Below, piece after piece: positions 35,751-44,573 of a DNA stretch of 64,000 nt. A program made the position numbers and the translations under genes. Origin of the DNA: Bacillus dicomae (GTDB lineage: Bacteria > Bacillota > Bacilli > Bacillales > Bacillaceae_G). Within the stretch, counting starts at the first letter, position 1, and each line of letters begins with the position of its first letter. Where the stretch lies: contig NZ_VHIV01000005.1 in the NCBI RefSeq assembly GCF_006494425.1, positions 1-64,000 on the forward strand, written 5' to 3'. The notes beneath the pieces are model-generated. The model was given only the letters and a program-made list of their open reading frames with translations. It had not been told where the DNA came from and searched no databases.

Positions 35751-36101
35751 ATGAAATATATCGTTATAAAATCACATGTTAGCAATTATCCTAACCCAAT
35801 TCGCTTAGAAGAGGGGGATGTAGTGAAAATGATAGAGAGTTACGCTGGTCCGGAAAACTGGGAAAACTGGATGTTTTGTCACGAAGAGAAGTATAACCAG
35901 AAAGGATGGGTTCCGGAGCAAATTATAATGAAAAATACAACTGGTGTAGGAATCATTACGAAACAATATACTGCCAAAGAATTAAATGTAAGTATTGGAG
36001 AAAGATTGATCGGCTTAGAAGAATTGAATGGATGGATTTGGTGTAAAAAAACAGGTGGTGAGGATGGCTGGGTACCAAAGGAAAACTTACAAAAATATTA
36101 G
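35751..36101 (+). CDS. Tandem SH3-like domain protein
   Basis: 116 residues from the ATG at 35751 (TTGGAGGTTGTA before). Two SH3-type repeats can be aligned: each has a Leu/Ile...GD or GERL strand, a WxxC segment (WMFCHEEK, WIWCKKTG) and a closing GWVP. No signal peptide is present, so it is probably cytoplasmic, unlike the SH3b domains of cell-wall hydrolases. It may bind proteins or ligands; function is unknown. Confidence 0.75.
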   Translation: MKYIVIKSHVSNYPNPIRLEEGDVVKMIESYAGPENWENWMFCHEEKYNQKGWVPEQIIMKNTTGVGIITKQYTAKELNVSIGERLIGLEELNGWIWCKKTGGEDGWVPKENLQKY

Positions 36102-36164
36102 TAATACTATTTGGTTACTAATATAGGAAACATATTTTTGGTTTATGAGTATATTGGTTGTAGG

Positions 36165-36962
36165 GTGAAAAATAGATTAATAGAGAAAGAGGAGATTATT
36201 ATAACTACAACCGTTATTTCTCATTTTTACAATGAAGAGTATTTATTACCGTGGTGGCTTATGCATCATACGAAACTGTTTGATCATGGCATTTTAATTA
36301 ATAAAGGTTCAACAGATCGTTCGGTTGAGATTTGTAAAAAATTCGCACCGCATTGGGAAGTGCGAGATTCTACAAATCCAGAGTTTGATGCATATGCGAC
36401 AGATCATGAAGTGATGAGGGTAGAACAAGAAGTACAAGGTTGGAAAATGATTTTAAATACGACCGAGTTTCTTTGTGTGCAAGATAAAAACCAGTTTTGG
36501 AAATCACTAAATGAATTGGGAGGGAGGATGTATTGGCTGGAAGGGCTTATTATGGTTGATGATCCTAACTACAATTATCCGGACCTTAACTTTGGACTCC
36601 CTTTAATGAAACAGCGATTTCACGGTTATTTACCAGAAGATTGGCCGTTATGGAGAAGAGGTAGATTTATTCATAATCATGAACACGGTAGTTATACGGT
36701 TGGAAGACATTTATCCGCGCATGAATCTATGATTTATCCGCCTCTTGCTTGTATATTATGGTTTGGATTTAGTCCGTGGAACGATGCGATGAGAAAGAGA
36801 AAGTTACAAATTGGTCCGACTCTTTCTGAAGCTAGTAAGCATGGGGGAATGGGTACGCATCATATTATTACGCCGGAAAGATTAGAAGAATGGTATAAGG
36901 AATTAGCGAGAGGAACGAAGGATTTACGTTTTAGTGATGCATATCGTTATGTTTTTGTATAA
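36165..36962 (+). CDS. Family 2-type glycosyltransferase, start codon in doubt
   Basis: The protein core (SHFYNEEYLLPWWLMHHTK, then ILINKGSTDRSVEICK) is a GT-A-like glycosyltransferase fragment, closely similar to the minus-strand gene at 41018-41791. Aligning the two puts the true start at 36201, where this sequence has ATA instead of ATG, 6 bp after AGAGGAG. The nearest in-frame conventional start is GTG at 36165 with a poor ribosome binding site; ATG at 36111 has none. It may use ATA, start upstream, or be silenced. Its end overlaps the converging epimerase gene by 32 bp. Confidence 0.75.
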   Translation: MKNRLIEKEEIIITTTVISHFYNEEYLLPWWLMHHTKLFDHGILINKGSTDRSVEICKKFAPHWEVRDSTNPEFDAYATDHEVMRVEQEVQGWKMILNTTEFLCVQDKNQFWKSLNELGGRMYWLEGLIMVDDPNYNYPDLNFGLPLMKQRFHGYLPEDWPLWRRGRFIHNHEHGSYTVGRHLSAHESMIYPPLACILWFGFSPWNDAMRKRKLQIGPTLSEASKHGGMGTHHIITPERLEEWYKELARGTKDLRFSDAYRYVFV

Positions 36963-37854
36963 ATGATTCCCACCATAAAATTGTTTCTTCGATACCTGTA
37001 TTTAGATCGTATGTTGGTTTCCAGTTTACTTCAGTTTTTAAACGTTCGACATTAACCCCCACAAATAAAGGTTCATCTTTAGAGAAAGGGATTGCACCTA
37101 GTTTAATTAAATGTTCTTTTCCTATCTTTTTAGCGATGATAGAAGCTAACTCTTTAATTTGTACAGATTGACCAGAAGCGATATTGATTGTACCTGTAAC
37201 ATTGCGTTCTAATACTGTTACGAGAGCATCAGCGACGTCGCTCACATGGAGGAAATCTCTTGATTGTTTTCCATGTGTACATAGTGCTTCCTTATTTTTT
37301 AATAAGGAAGTGATAATGTTAGAAACGAGCCGATTCCCTTGTTCGTGAGGGCCATACATATGAAAAATGCGGCCCCAACACATGCTGAGGCCTGTTTGCT
37401 CGGCGTACGATTGTAGCCAGGAGTGTAGTGCGTTTTTACATAATGAATACGGGGTTTTATAAGAAAGAAGAGGTGAATTTTCAAATAGTACACCGTTAAA
37501 CCATTCATATTCTGCGCCAGTACCTGCAACGACGACTCGTTTTCCACCGCATGTTGTGAAGTGCTGGATCAATGAGACACTGGATGTAAGCCAATAGTAA
37601 TTATTAATGGATACGTAGCATGCTGGCGGCACTGCTTCCCAAGCTAAATGAATGAGATGACTAGGTTTCATGTCGTAAATGAGTTTTTTTACTTCTTCAT
37701 CGCAAAGTAAGTTTACTTTATGCCAATGGCAAGAAAGGTGAGAAGGCTTATTTGTATTGTAAGTGGCGTGCACTTCATAGCCCTTTTGAATAAGAGAATG
37801 TACAACATATTTACCAATCCATCCGCTACCGCCTGTTACAAGAATTTTTTTCAT
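36931..37854 (-). CDS. NAD-dependent epimerase/reductase of a CDP-sugar pathway
   Basis: 307 residues, an extended SDR protein. The Rossmann motif VTGGSGWIGKYVV is at residues 6-18; the YSLCKNALHSW segment gives the catalytic Tyr/Lys; the end (INIASGQSVQIKELASII) is the sugar-binding part. It starts with a 4-bp ATGA overlap with the preceding C-methyltransferase gene, so it probably performs the C4 reduction or an epimerisation of the methylated keto-sugar. Exact reaction unknown. Confidence 0.88.
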   Translation of the reverse strand: MKKILVTGGSGWIGKYVVHSLIQKGYEVHATYNTNKPSHLSCHWHKVNLLCDEEVKKLIYDMKPSHLIHLAWEAVPPACYVSINNYYWLTSSVSLIQHFTTCGGKRVVVAGTGAEYEWFNGVLFENSPLLSYKTPYSLCKNALHSWLQSYAEQTGLSMCWGRIFHMYGPHEQGNRLVSNIITSLLKNKEALCTHGKQSRDFLHVSDVADALVTVLERNVTGTINIASGQSVQIKELASIIAKKIGKEHLIKLGAIPFSKDEPLFVGVNVERLKTEVNWKPTYDLNTGIEETILWWESFIQKHNDMHH

Positions 37855-39074
37855 GGCTCAATTACCTCAACTTCTGGTATTGTTACTAAAAATTTACCGC
37901 CCCATTCACGAATGAAAGAGCATTCTTTCATAATTTCATCTTTCAAATTCCAAGGAAGTATAAGAATGTAATCAGGTTTTGTACGTTTTATTTCTTCTGG
38001 AGATTGTATGGGAATGCGGGTACCTGGTAGAAGGAGATTTTGTTTGTGAGGGTTTTTATCTACTGTATAAGCTAGAAATTCTTTTCCTATCCCGCAATAA
38101 TTTAAAAGGGTGTTTCCTTTAGCTGGCGCACCGTAACCGATAATTTGTTTGTTTAAAGCTTTCGCTTCGATAAAAAACTGTAAAATACTTATTTTTAATT
38201 GTTCGATGCGTTTAGAAAAAAGGAGATAACAATCTAATGTATCTAGCCCGTAATCTATTTCTTTTTGGATTAATTTTGTAACATTGGAATGGATAGAGGA
38301 TTGGGCATTTAGATGGTTTACAAAAATCCGTAAGGAACCACCGTGCGTTGAAAGTTCTTCTACATCGACAATTTGTAAATGATGATGAGCTAAAATTTTT
38401 TGCAGGCTTATAAGTGAAAAGTAGGAGAAGTGTTCATGATAAATCGTATCGAACTGTTTAAAGGATATGAGATTTAATAAGTGCGGGAATTCAATTGTTA
38501 TCGTGCCATCTTGTTTTAATAACGTTTTTAAACCTGCCACAAAATCATGTAAGTTTGGAACATGTGCTAATACGTTATTAGCGATGATTAAATCTGCTTG
38601 CGGTAATTTTTTTGCTAAGTCATTGCTGAAAAAATTCACTTCGGTAGGAATTCCTTTTTGGATTGCAATTTCCGCTACATTTTTTGCTGGTTCAATTCCT
38701 AACGTTTCGATATCTTCTTTTTGAAAGTATTGTAATAAGTACCCGTCGTTACTTGCGATTTCAATTACTTTTGAATGCTTTGTTAAATTAAATCGTTTCA
38801 TAGCCATTTCTACATATTGCTTAGCGTGTAGTAGCCAGCTTGATGAGTAGGAGCTGAAGTATAAATAGTCATGAAAAATATTGTGCGGAGATTCAAATTC
38901 ATCTAATTGTACAAGTAAACAAGAGTTACAAACAAATGTGTGCAGTGGATAAAATGGTTCCATTTTATAGGAATGTTCTGGAGCTATAAATGAGTTAGCG
39001 AGAGGAGAAACGCCTAAATCTAAAAAAGTGTTTGTGAGTAATGAGCGGCAAAAACGGCATTTTTTTTGTTCCAT
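37851..39074 (-). CDS. SAM-dependent sugar C-methyltransferase
   Basis: 407 residues in three parts. The zinc-binding start has C6-x2-C9 and C49-x2-C52. The central SAM domain has VIEIASNDGYLLQYF. YHEHFSYFS is the catalytic Tyr/His/Glu segment of TylC3/NovU/TcaB9-type enzymes. The C-terminal Rossmann part has IIGYGAPAKGNTLLNY. These enzymes add a methyl group to C3 or C5 of NDP-4-keto-6-deoxysugars. Between rfbG and a reductase, it should make a branched CDP-sugar. Confidence 0.9.
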   Translation of the reverse strand: MEQKKCRFCRSLLTNTFLDLGVSPLANSFIAPEHSYKMEPFYPLHTFVCNSCLLVQLDEFESPHNIFHDYLYFSSYSSSWLLHAKQYVEMAMKRFNLTKHSKVIEIASNDGYLLQYFQKEDIETLGIEPAKNVAEIAIQKGIPTEVNFFSNDLAKKLPQADLIIANNVLAHVPNLHDFVAGLKTLLKQDGTITIEFPHLLNLISFKQFDTIYHEHFSYFSLISLQKILAHHHLQIVDVEELSTHGGSLRIFVNHLNAQSSIHSNVTKLIQKEIDYGLDTLDCYLLFSKRIEQLKISILQFFIEAKALNKQIIGYGAPAKGNTLLNYCGIGKEFLAYTVDKNPHKQNLLLPGTRIPIQSPEEIKRTKPDYILILPWNLKDEIMKECSFIREWGGKFLVTIPEVEVIEP

Positions 39075-39086
39075 TTTATAGCCCCC

Positions 39087-40142
39087 TTATAAATTTTTGA
39101 ATACATCGATTTGTTGTCGCGTGAAAGATTCTATATTTTCACCAGATGCATATTTTTTGTACCAATCGACTGTCCAAGCGATAGAATGGTCTGTTGATAA
39201 CTTAGGTGTCCAACCGAGTTTATTTACTGCTTTTGTACTGTCGAGTGTTAAAATAGGTGATTCATAAGGCGTGTTTGTAGGAGGAGAGAGGATTGTTAGT
39301 GGTTTATTCCATAATTTTATTATAGATTGAATGACATCATGAACTGTTCGGTTAGGTTCGTCCATCGGACCGAAATTCCACACTTCCGCATATTCAGCGT
39401 CTGTCCAAAGTTTTTCAGCTAAAAGGATATAGCCATGTAAAGGATCTAATACGTGTTGCCACGGGCGAATAGCGTTTTTGTTTCTAATAGTTAATGTACC
39501 ATCTTGTAAATATGCACGAATGACATCTGGGAATAATCGGTCTTCTGCCCAATCACCACCGCCGATGACGTTACCTGCTCTTACTGAGGCAAGTTTCTGA
39601 GTATTAGTGCGGAAGAATGATTTTTGAAAGGATGTTGCCACTATTTCAGCGCAAGCTTTGCTAGCACTATAAGGATCGAAACCTCCTAGCCGGTCGCTTT
39701 CCACGAATGCCCGGTTACCGCTCCCGTCATTTTCATAACATTTATCACTTGTAACATTAATGATGCCACGTATACTTTCTATATGTTTTGCCGCTTCTAA
39801 TACATGAACAGTGCCTAAAACATTCGTTTTAAATGTTTCAATTGGATTTTTATATGAAGTGGTGACGATTGGCTGGGCTGCTAAATGAAATAGTATGTCT
39901 GGATTATGTTGTTTTAGGGCGTGGAATAAAGAATCGTAATCTGTAATGTCGCCTTGAATTGTTATGCACTCTTGTGCTACGTTACATTGTTCGAAAAGGT
40001 TAGGGATGGAAGGGGGATGAGAAGAAAAGCCAACTACTTCTGCACCTAAAGAAGTTAAAAAAAGGGTGAGCCAGGAACCTTTAAAACCAGTATGCCCCGT
40101 AATAAATACTTTTTTCTTATTCCAAAAAGATGATGAAGCCAT
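39087..40142 (-). CDS. rfbG: CDP-glucose 4,6-dehydratase
   Basis: 351 residues. It turns CDP-glucose into CDP-4-keto-6-deoxyglucose. NAD-binding motif ITGHTGFKGSWLTLF near the N-terminus, the NVTSDKCYEN active-site segment and the YSASKACAE Tyr/Lys, all diagnostic for RfbG as distinct from RmlB. It lies 1 bp past the rfbF stop, translationally linked. No rfbH-type dehydrase follows, so the pathway goes to C-methylation rather than 3,6-dideoxysugars. Confidence 0.94.
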   Translation of the reverse strand: MASSSFWNKKKVFITGHTGFKGSWLTLFLTSLGAEVVGFSSHPPSIPNLFEQCNVAQECITIQGDITDYDSLFHALKQHNPDILFHLAAQPIVTTSYKNPIETFKTNVLGTVHVLEAAKHIESIRGIINVTSDKCYENDGSGNRAFVESDRLGGFDPYSASKACAEIVATSFQKSFFRTNTQKLASVRAGNVIGGGDWAEDRLFPDVIRAYLQDGTLTIRNKNAIRPWQHVLDPLHGYILLAEKLWTDAEYAEVWNFGPMDEPNRTVHDVIQSIIKLWNKPLTILSPPTNTPYESPILTLDSTKAVNKLGWTPKLSTDHSIAWTVDWYKKYASGENIESFTRQQIDVFKNL

Positions 40143-40143
40143 A

Positions 40144-40911
40144 TTACCAAACCTTCCACGGAGCGTTATTACTTTCCCATAGCTCGACTAATTTATTTTT
40201 ATCGCGCAATGTATCCATCGGATGCCAAAAACCAGTATGTTGATATGCTAATAGTTCGTTTTTGTTTACTAACTGAACTAAAGTGTCTGTTTCAAAAACA
40301 GACTTATCTCCACTAATGTAATTGAAAACTTCAGGATTTAAAACGAAAAATCCACCGTTAACCCATCCGCCATCTCCGAGTGGCTTCTCTTGAAAGGATG
40401 TGACAGATTGTTTATCTAATACGAGAGAACCGAATCTACCAGGAGGTTGTACGGCGGTAACAGTTGCCATTTTTCCATGTTTTTTATGAAATGCAATAAG
40501 TTCTTTTATATTTACGTTACTTAATCCATCGCCATAAGTGAGGCAGAAAGGTTCGTCTCCAACAAAATTTTGAATCTTTTTCACTCGTCCTCCCGTTTCG
40601 GTATTTACACCAGTATCGATTAGTGTAACTTTCCACGGTTCTACATGATGAGAATGGCTAGTAATTGTATTATCCCTTAAATGTATCGTGAAATCTGACA
40701 TGTGTAGGTTGTAATTTAGAAAGAACTCTTTAATTGCATATCCTTTATAGCCTAAGCAAATAATAAACTCTGTAATGCCGTAATGGCTATATAAACTCAT
40801 AATGTGCCACAGAATAGGTTTTGTTCCAATTTCAATCATTGGTTTCGGTTTTAAATGTGTTTCTTCCCCAATCCTTGTCCCGTATCCACCAGCAAGAATA
40901 ACAGCTTTCAT
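40144..40911 (-). CDS. rfbF: Glucose-1-phosphate cytidylyltransferase
   Basis: 255 residues, ribosome binding site TAGGAGGAAAAA. It joins glucose-1-phosphate and CTP to CDP-glucose. The nucleotidyltransferase motif is MKAVILAGGYGTRIGEE...KPKPMIEIG; LTYGDGLSNV provides a metal-binding Asp; GWVNGGFFVLNP and HPMDTLRDKN are specific to RfbF. First committed step of the cassette rfbF-rfbG-C-methyltransferase-epimerase. Confidence 0.95.
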   Translation of the reverse strand: MKAVILAGGYGTRIGEETHLKPKPMIEIGTKPILWHIMSLYSHYGITEFIICLGYKGYAIKEFFLNYNLHMSDFTIHLRDNTITSHSHHVEPWKVTLIDTGVNTETGGRVKKIQNFVGDEPFCLTYGDGLSNVNIKELIAFHKKHGKMATVTAVQPPGRFGSLVLDKQSVTSFQEKPLGDGGWVNGGFFVLNPEVFNYISGDKSVFETDTLVQLVNKNELLAYQHTGFWHPMDTLRDKNKLVELWESNNAPWKVW

Positions 40912-41017
40912 TTTTTCCTCCTAAAATAAAAATTTATAATATATACAGTATTCATATTGTATGCAAATGGTTTTCGTTTTGACTAAGTGCGTAAAAATGT
41001 GTGGAGGATGAGAAATA

Positions 41018-41791
41018 TTAAGGTTTGAATTTAGGGAATAATTGTCGATACTCAGGGTGATTACGTAGATCCTGTGTTGCATTAGTTAACTTTAAAAATC
41101 GAGCTTCGAGTTCTTCAGAGGACCGACCATACTGTTTTTGAAGTCCCAATTGAACGCCCTTTTTTGAGAGGGTGGGTGTAATTTGCAATTTTCTTGCCTT
41201 TGTATGTTCGTTCCAAGGGCTAAAATAAAATTTGAAAATGAATGAAGGGGAGTTATAAACGATAGGTTGGTGCCGCGTAAAATGTCTGCCTGGTAAATAT
41301 GCACCATCAAGATGGTTGTGTATAAACCTCCAGGCACATCCGATTGCTGGGTTATAAGGAAAAAGCCCGTGATATCGTTGTTCTACTAAAGGAATGGAAT
41401 ATCTTAGTTTTGAATAATTATAATCATGCTTATCAATCATGACAATCATTCTAATCGCATACATATTTTGGCCTAACGTATGAAGTGATGAGAAAAATTC
41501 TTCTACATTGTTACAACAAAGAAATTCTGTAGTATTTAATACCATTTTCCAACCTGAAACTTCTCTTTCGATTTCCATCACTTCAATATCAGTATTAGTG
41601 GGATCGAATTCAAGAAATCTTGAATCTCGTACTTCCCAGTGGGGAGCAAATAATTTACAAATTTCAACGGAGCGATCTGTAGAACCTCTATTAATTAAAA
41701 TGCCGTGATCGAATATTTTTGTGTGATGCATAAGCCACCATGGAAGTAAGTATTCTTCATTATAAAAATGAGAAATGAGTGTCTTCTTCAT
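41018..41791 (-). CDS. Family 2-type glycosyltransferase
   Basis: 257 residues from the ATG at 41791; the ATG nine bases upstream lies inside the ribosome binding region (ATAGGAGATG), so the second is preferred. Strong similarity to the gene at 36165-36962: HFYNEEYLLPWWLMHHTK, then ILINRGSTDRSVEICK and HWEVRDS. It probably transfers the CDP-linked or another activated sugar to a surface glycan or protein. It lies 106 bp before rfbF on the same strand. Confidence 0.85.
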   Translation of the reverse strand: MKKTLISHFYNEEYLLPWWLMHHTKIFDHGILINRGSTDRSVEICKLFAPHWEVRDSRFLEFDPTNTDIEVMEIEREVSGWKMVLNTTEFLCCNNVEEFFSSLHTLGQNMYAIRMIVMIDKHDYNYSKLRYSIPLVEQRYHGLFPYNPAIGCAWRFIHNHLDGAYLPGRHFTRHQPIVYNSPSFIFKFYFSPWNEHTKARKLQITPTLSKKGVQLGLQKQYGRSSEELEARFLKLTNATQDLRNHPEYRQLFPKFKP

Positions 41792-41986
41792 GTTAATCAT
41801 CTCCTATACAAGTGTTCATTATTAGTAGAATATGTTTTTAAATAAGAAAGGTTAAAAGGTACAGACAATGTAGTGATAAAGTAATAGTTTAGTAATTTTC
41901 TTGTATAAGTGTAGATTACTTGTATGGAATAATAATAGGGTGGATCTTGGAATTTTGTATAAATTATGAATAACAAACCGTCACGT

Positions 41987-42015
41987 TTGACTGTACAGTT
42001 TATGTATTGTATGAT
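41987..42015 (+). promoter_or_regulatory. Promoter before the MerR-CNNM pair
   Basis: TTGACT, 17-bp spacer, TATGAT. The palindrome ACTGTACAGT overlaps the -35 end. It lies about 40 bp before the merR start. Confidence 0.5.
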
Positions 42016-42053
42016 GTTAGTAATATAAACAAGGGGGGAAGATCGTTGGGAAG

Positions 42054-42461
42054 GTGTATCGAATCGGACAGTTGGCTCTCATGGCTCACGTGTCGAAACG
42101 AACGATTGATTATTATACGAATCTAGGTATCTTAAAAGCGGAGCGATCTCAATCTAATTATCGCTATTACGACGAAACAGCATTTGAGACATTACAATTT
42201 ATTGAGAAGTGCAAAGAAATGCATATGCCGCTTTGTGAGATTAAAGAGAAAATCGAGGAGAAGAAGAAGCTGCTCGGTATCAATGAACACGTTTCGAAAC
42301 AAGTGAATGAAGTGACAGACCATATTCATCGATTAGAAGCAGAGTTAACAGAGTTAAAGCCGCTTTTAGATGGATTGACTGATTCACAACGTGAAAAAAT
42401 ATCGAAATCTTTATCTGGTCAAACGACAGCTTTAATACAGACACTTGCTCTATTATTATAG
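42054..42461 (+). CDS. MerR-family transcriptional regulator
   Basis: 135 residues, GTG start. The reading MYRIGQLALMAHVSKRTIDYYTNLGIL is the MerR winged helix, and residues about 80-120 form a coiled coil. No Cys metal site. It precedes the CNNM transporter gene by 120 bp, an order reminiscent of B. subtilis yhdQ next to yhdP and yhdT, and may control it. The ribosome binding site (AAGGGGGGAA) is rather far from the GTG. Confidence 0.88.
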   Translation: MYRIGQLALMAHVSKRTIDYYTNLGILKAERSQSNYRYYDETAFETLQFIEKCKEMHMPLCEIKEKIEEKKKLLGINEHVSKQVNEVTDHIHRLEAELTELKPLLDGLTDSQREKISKSLSGQTTALIQTLALLL

Positions 42462-42553
42462 AAAAAGTGAAATCCGACCTCTTTAATTTTTGTATCGGGC
42501 TATGTTTTCTAAGAAACAAATAAGAAAACATTATAGTATACAGGAGGTGGACA

Positions 42554-42574
42554 CCTTAGTTTTTTAAACTAAGG
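42554..42574 (+). promoter_or_regulatory. Hairpin covering the ribosome binding site of the CNNM gene
   Basis: CCTTAGTTT-TTT-AAACTAAGG, 9-bp perfect stem whose last bases are the start of AAGGGG, the ribosome binding site of the TTG start at 42582. A second, unused AGGAGGTGG lies just upstream. Confidence 0.5.
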
Positions 42575-42581
42575 GGATTCA

Positions 42582-43907
42582 TTGGAAATATTTAATTTAG
42601 TCATGGTTGCGATTTTAATCGCATTTACTGGATTTTTCGTAGCAGCAGAGTTTGCGATTGTAAAAATACGTTCAAGTCGTATTGATCAGCTTGTTGCGGA
42701 AGGAAAACGCGGTGCTTTAGCAGCGAAAAAAGTAACAACAAATTTAGATGAATATTTATCTGCTTGTCAATTAGGTATAACAGTTACAGCTATGGGATTA
42801 GGTTGGTTAGGTGAACCGACAATTGAAAAGTTATTACACCCGTTATTTGAGAAATGGAACATAAATCCTTCTATTTCATCAGTATTAACATTTGGTCTTG
42901 CCTTCATGCTAATGACGTATTTACACGTTGTAGTAGGGGAATTAGCTCCGAAAACGATGGCAATTCAAAAGGCTGAACAAGTAACGTTGTTATTGGCAGG
43001 TCCGTTAATGATGTTCTATAAAGTCATGTATCCATTTATTTGGGTGTTGAATGGTTCTGCACGTGTTGTAACTGGTTTATTCGGTTTAAAACCAGCTTCT
43101 GAGCATGAAGTAGCCCATACAGAAGAAGAGTTACGTCTCATTCTTTCAGAGAGCTATGAAAGCGGTGAAATTAATCAAGCTGAATACAAGTATGTAAATA
43201 ATATCTTTGAATTTGATAATCGCATTGCGAAAGAAATTATGGTACCGCGTACGGAAATCGTTGGTTTCTACCTTGAAGATTCAGTAGAAGAACACATGAA
43301 AGTAATCCAAAATGAACGATATACACGTTATCCGATTTTTGGAGAAGATAAAGATGATATTATCGGTATGGTCAACGTAAAAGATTTCTTTATTCGATAT
43401 ATGAACAACGATAAAGAAGATTTATCATCTATTCGCACGTATATGCGTCCGATTATTGAAGTGATGGAAACAACTCCAATTCACGATTTATTACTTCAAA
43501 TGCAGAAGAAGCGAATTCCGATGGCTGTTTTATATGATGAGTACGGAGGAACAGCCGGAATTGTAACGCTTGAAGATATCTTGGAGGAAATCGTCGGCGA
43601 AATTCGTGACGAATATGATGAAGATGAAGCACCACCAATTCAGCATGTGAATGAGCACCATAAAATCGTTGATGGAAAAGTGCTTATCTCAGAAGTAAAA
43701 GATTTGTTTGGATTACACATTGAAGAAGACGATGTGGATACAATCGGTGGCTGGATTATGATGCAAAATCATGAAATTGAAGAAGGACAACACGTTGAAG
43801 CAGAAGGTTATGAATTTAAAGTGTTAGAAAAAGATGCTTACCAAATTAAACGTGTTGAAATTCGTAAAATGGAACAAGAGCAAGAAGAGAAAGCAGCAAC
43901 TGTGTAA
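42582..43907 (+). CDS. CNNM/CorC-type membrane transporter with CBS pair (MpfA-like)
   Basis: 441 residues, TTG start after AAGGGGATTC. DUF21/CNNM membrane domain with about four helices (residues 1-200), then the linker RTEIVGFYLEDS and two CBS domains (about 210-330), then a C-terminal CorC_HlyC domain (about 345-425). Family members such as B. subtilis MpfA/YhdP export magnesium or control its level. The hairpin over its ribosome binding site suggests translational control. Often mislabelled haemolysin. Confidence 0.9.
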   Translation: MEIFNLVMVAILIAFTGFFVAAEFAIVKIRSSRIDQLVAEGKRGALAAKKVTTNLDEYLSACQLGITVTAMGLGWLGEPTIEKLLHPLFEKWNINPSISSVLTFGLAFMLMTYLHVVVGELAPKTMAIQKAEQVTLLLAGPLMMFYKVMYPFIWVLNGSARVVTGLFGLKPASEHEVAHTEEELRLILSESYESGEINQAEYKYVNNIFEFDNRIAKEIMVPRTEIVGFYLEDSVEEHMKVIQNERYTRYPIFGEDKDDIIGMVNVKDFFIRYMNNDKEDLSSIRTYMRPIIEVMETTPIHDLLLQMQKKRIPMAVLYDEYGGTAGIVTLEDILEEIVGEIRDEYDEDEAPPIQHVNEHHKIVDGKVLISEVKDLFGLHIEEDDVDTIGGWIMMQNHEIEEGQHVEAEGYEFKVLEKDAYQIKRVEIRKMEQEQEEKAATV

Positions 43908-43922
43908 GTTGCTGCTTTTCTT
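43889..43922 (+). terminator. Terminator overlapping the end of the CNNM gene
   Basis: GAAAGCAGCAAC-TGTGTAA-GTTGCTGCTTTTC; the left arm is inside the last codons of the gene. Confidence 0.65.
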
Positions 43923-43959
43923 CTGAAATACAAAAAATGCGAAATTAGGAGCGGATATT

Positions 43960-44373
43960 TTGATTCAAGCAGCCTTACGTGTATATCGATTACAATTGTA
44001 TGTGATCTTTAGTGGTTTACTACTTATGTGGACGATTACTCCGTTTGGAAAACAAGTAACAGGGTTTGGGATCGGATTAGCTGTAAGTGCATATTGCCTT
44101 TGGTTATTAGCTCGCAGAGTAGAGAAACTTGGGAAAAGTATCGTAATGAAGGAAAAGGCCCCTGGATTAGGCGTTCTAAACCGATTTGCAGCTGCCATTT
44201 TAGGAGCTATCATTATGTATGAAATTGAGCATGAAATGGAAATGTGGGCATTTGGTACAGGCATTTTAGGTGGCCACTTTTTAATGATTGCGAATTTAGC
44301 TTATGCAAATATGCAGTTAGTGAAAGAAGAAGAGAAGAAAAGGGAACATACTTCGAAAAACATAGAGCTATGA
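43960..44373 (+). CDS. Four-helix membrane protein, ATP synthase subunit I-like
   Basis: 137 residues, TTG start after TTAGGAGCGG. Hydrophobic segments at about 12-28, 35-52, 70-88 and 93-115, ending in a charged tail (VKEEEKKREHTSKN). Length and pattern resemble AtpI-type small membrane proteins, but no atp operon is nearby and the resemblance is weak. Function unknown. A terminator follows. Confidence 0.65.
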   Translation: MIQAALRVYRLQLYVIFSGLLLMWTITPFGKQVTGFGIGLAVSAYCLWLLARRVEKLGKSIVMKEKAPGLGVLNRFAAAILGAIIMYEIEHEMEMWAFGTGILGGHFLMIANLAYANMQLVKEEEKKREHTSKNIEL

Positions 44374-44375
44374 TG

Positions 44376-44402
44376 AAAGGGACCAAATGAGGTTCCTTTT
44401 TT
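44376..44402 (+). terminator. Rho-independent terminator
   Basis: AAAGGGACC-AAATGA-GGTTCCTTTTTT. Confidence 0.8.
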
Positions 44403-44573
44403 GCGTTTAAGTAAGTTAATGAAAGGAATCAAAATTACGACAAATATAATACGCTTCTTTTTTTCGTTTTTCAATAGTATGAAAAATAATTTGAAAAAAT
44501 TTAAAAACCCATCGATTTCTAAAGGTTATGTATGTTATCATGACAAAAGACTTTTTGAAAGAGGTGGATACCA

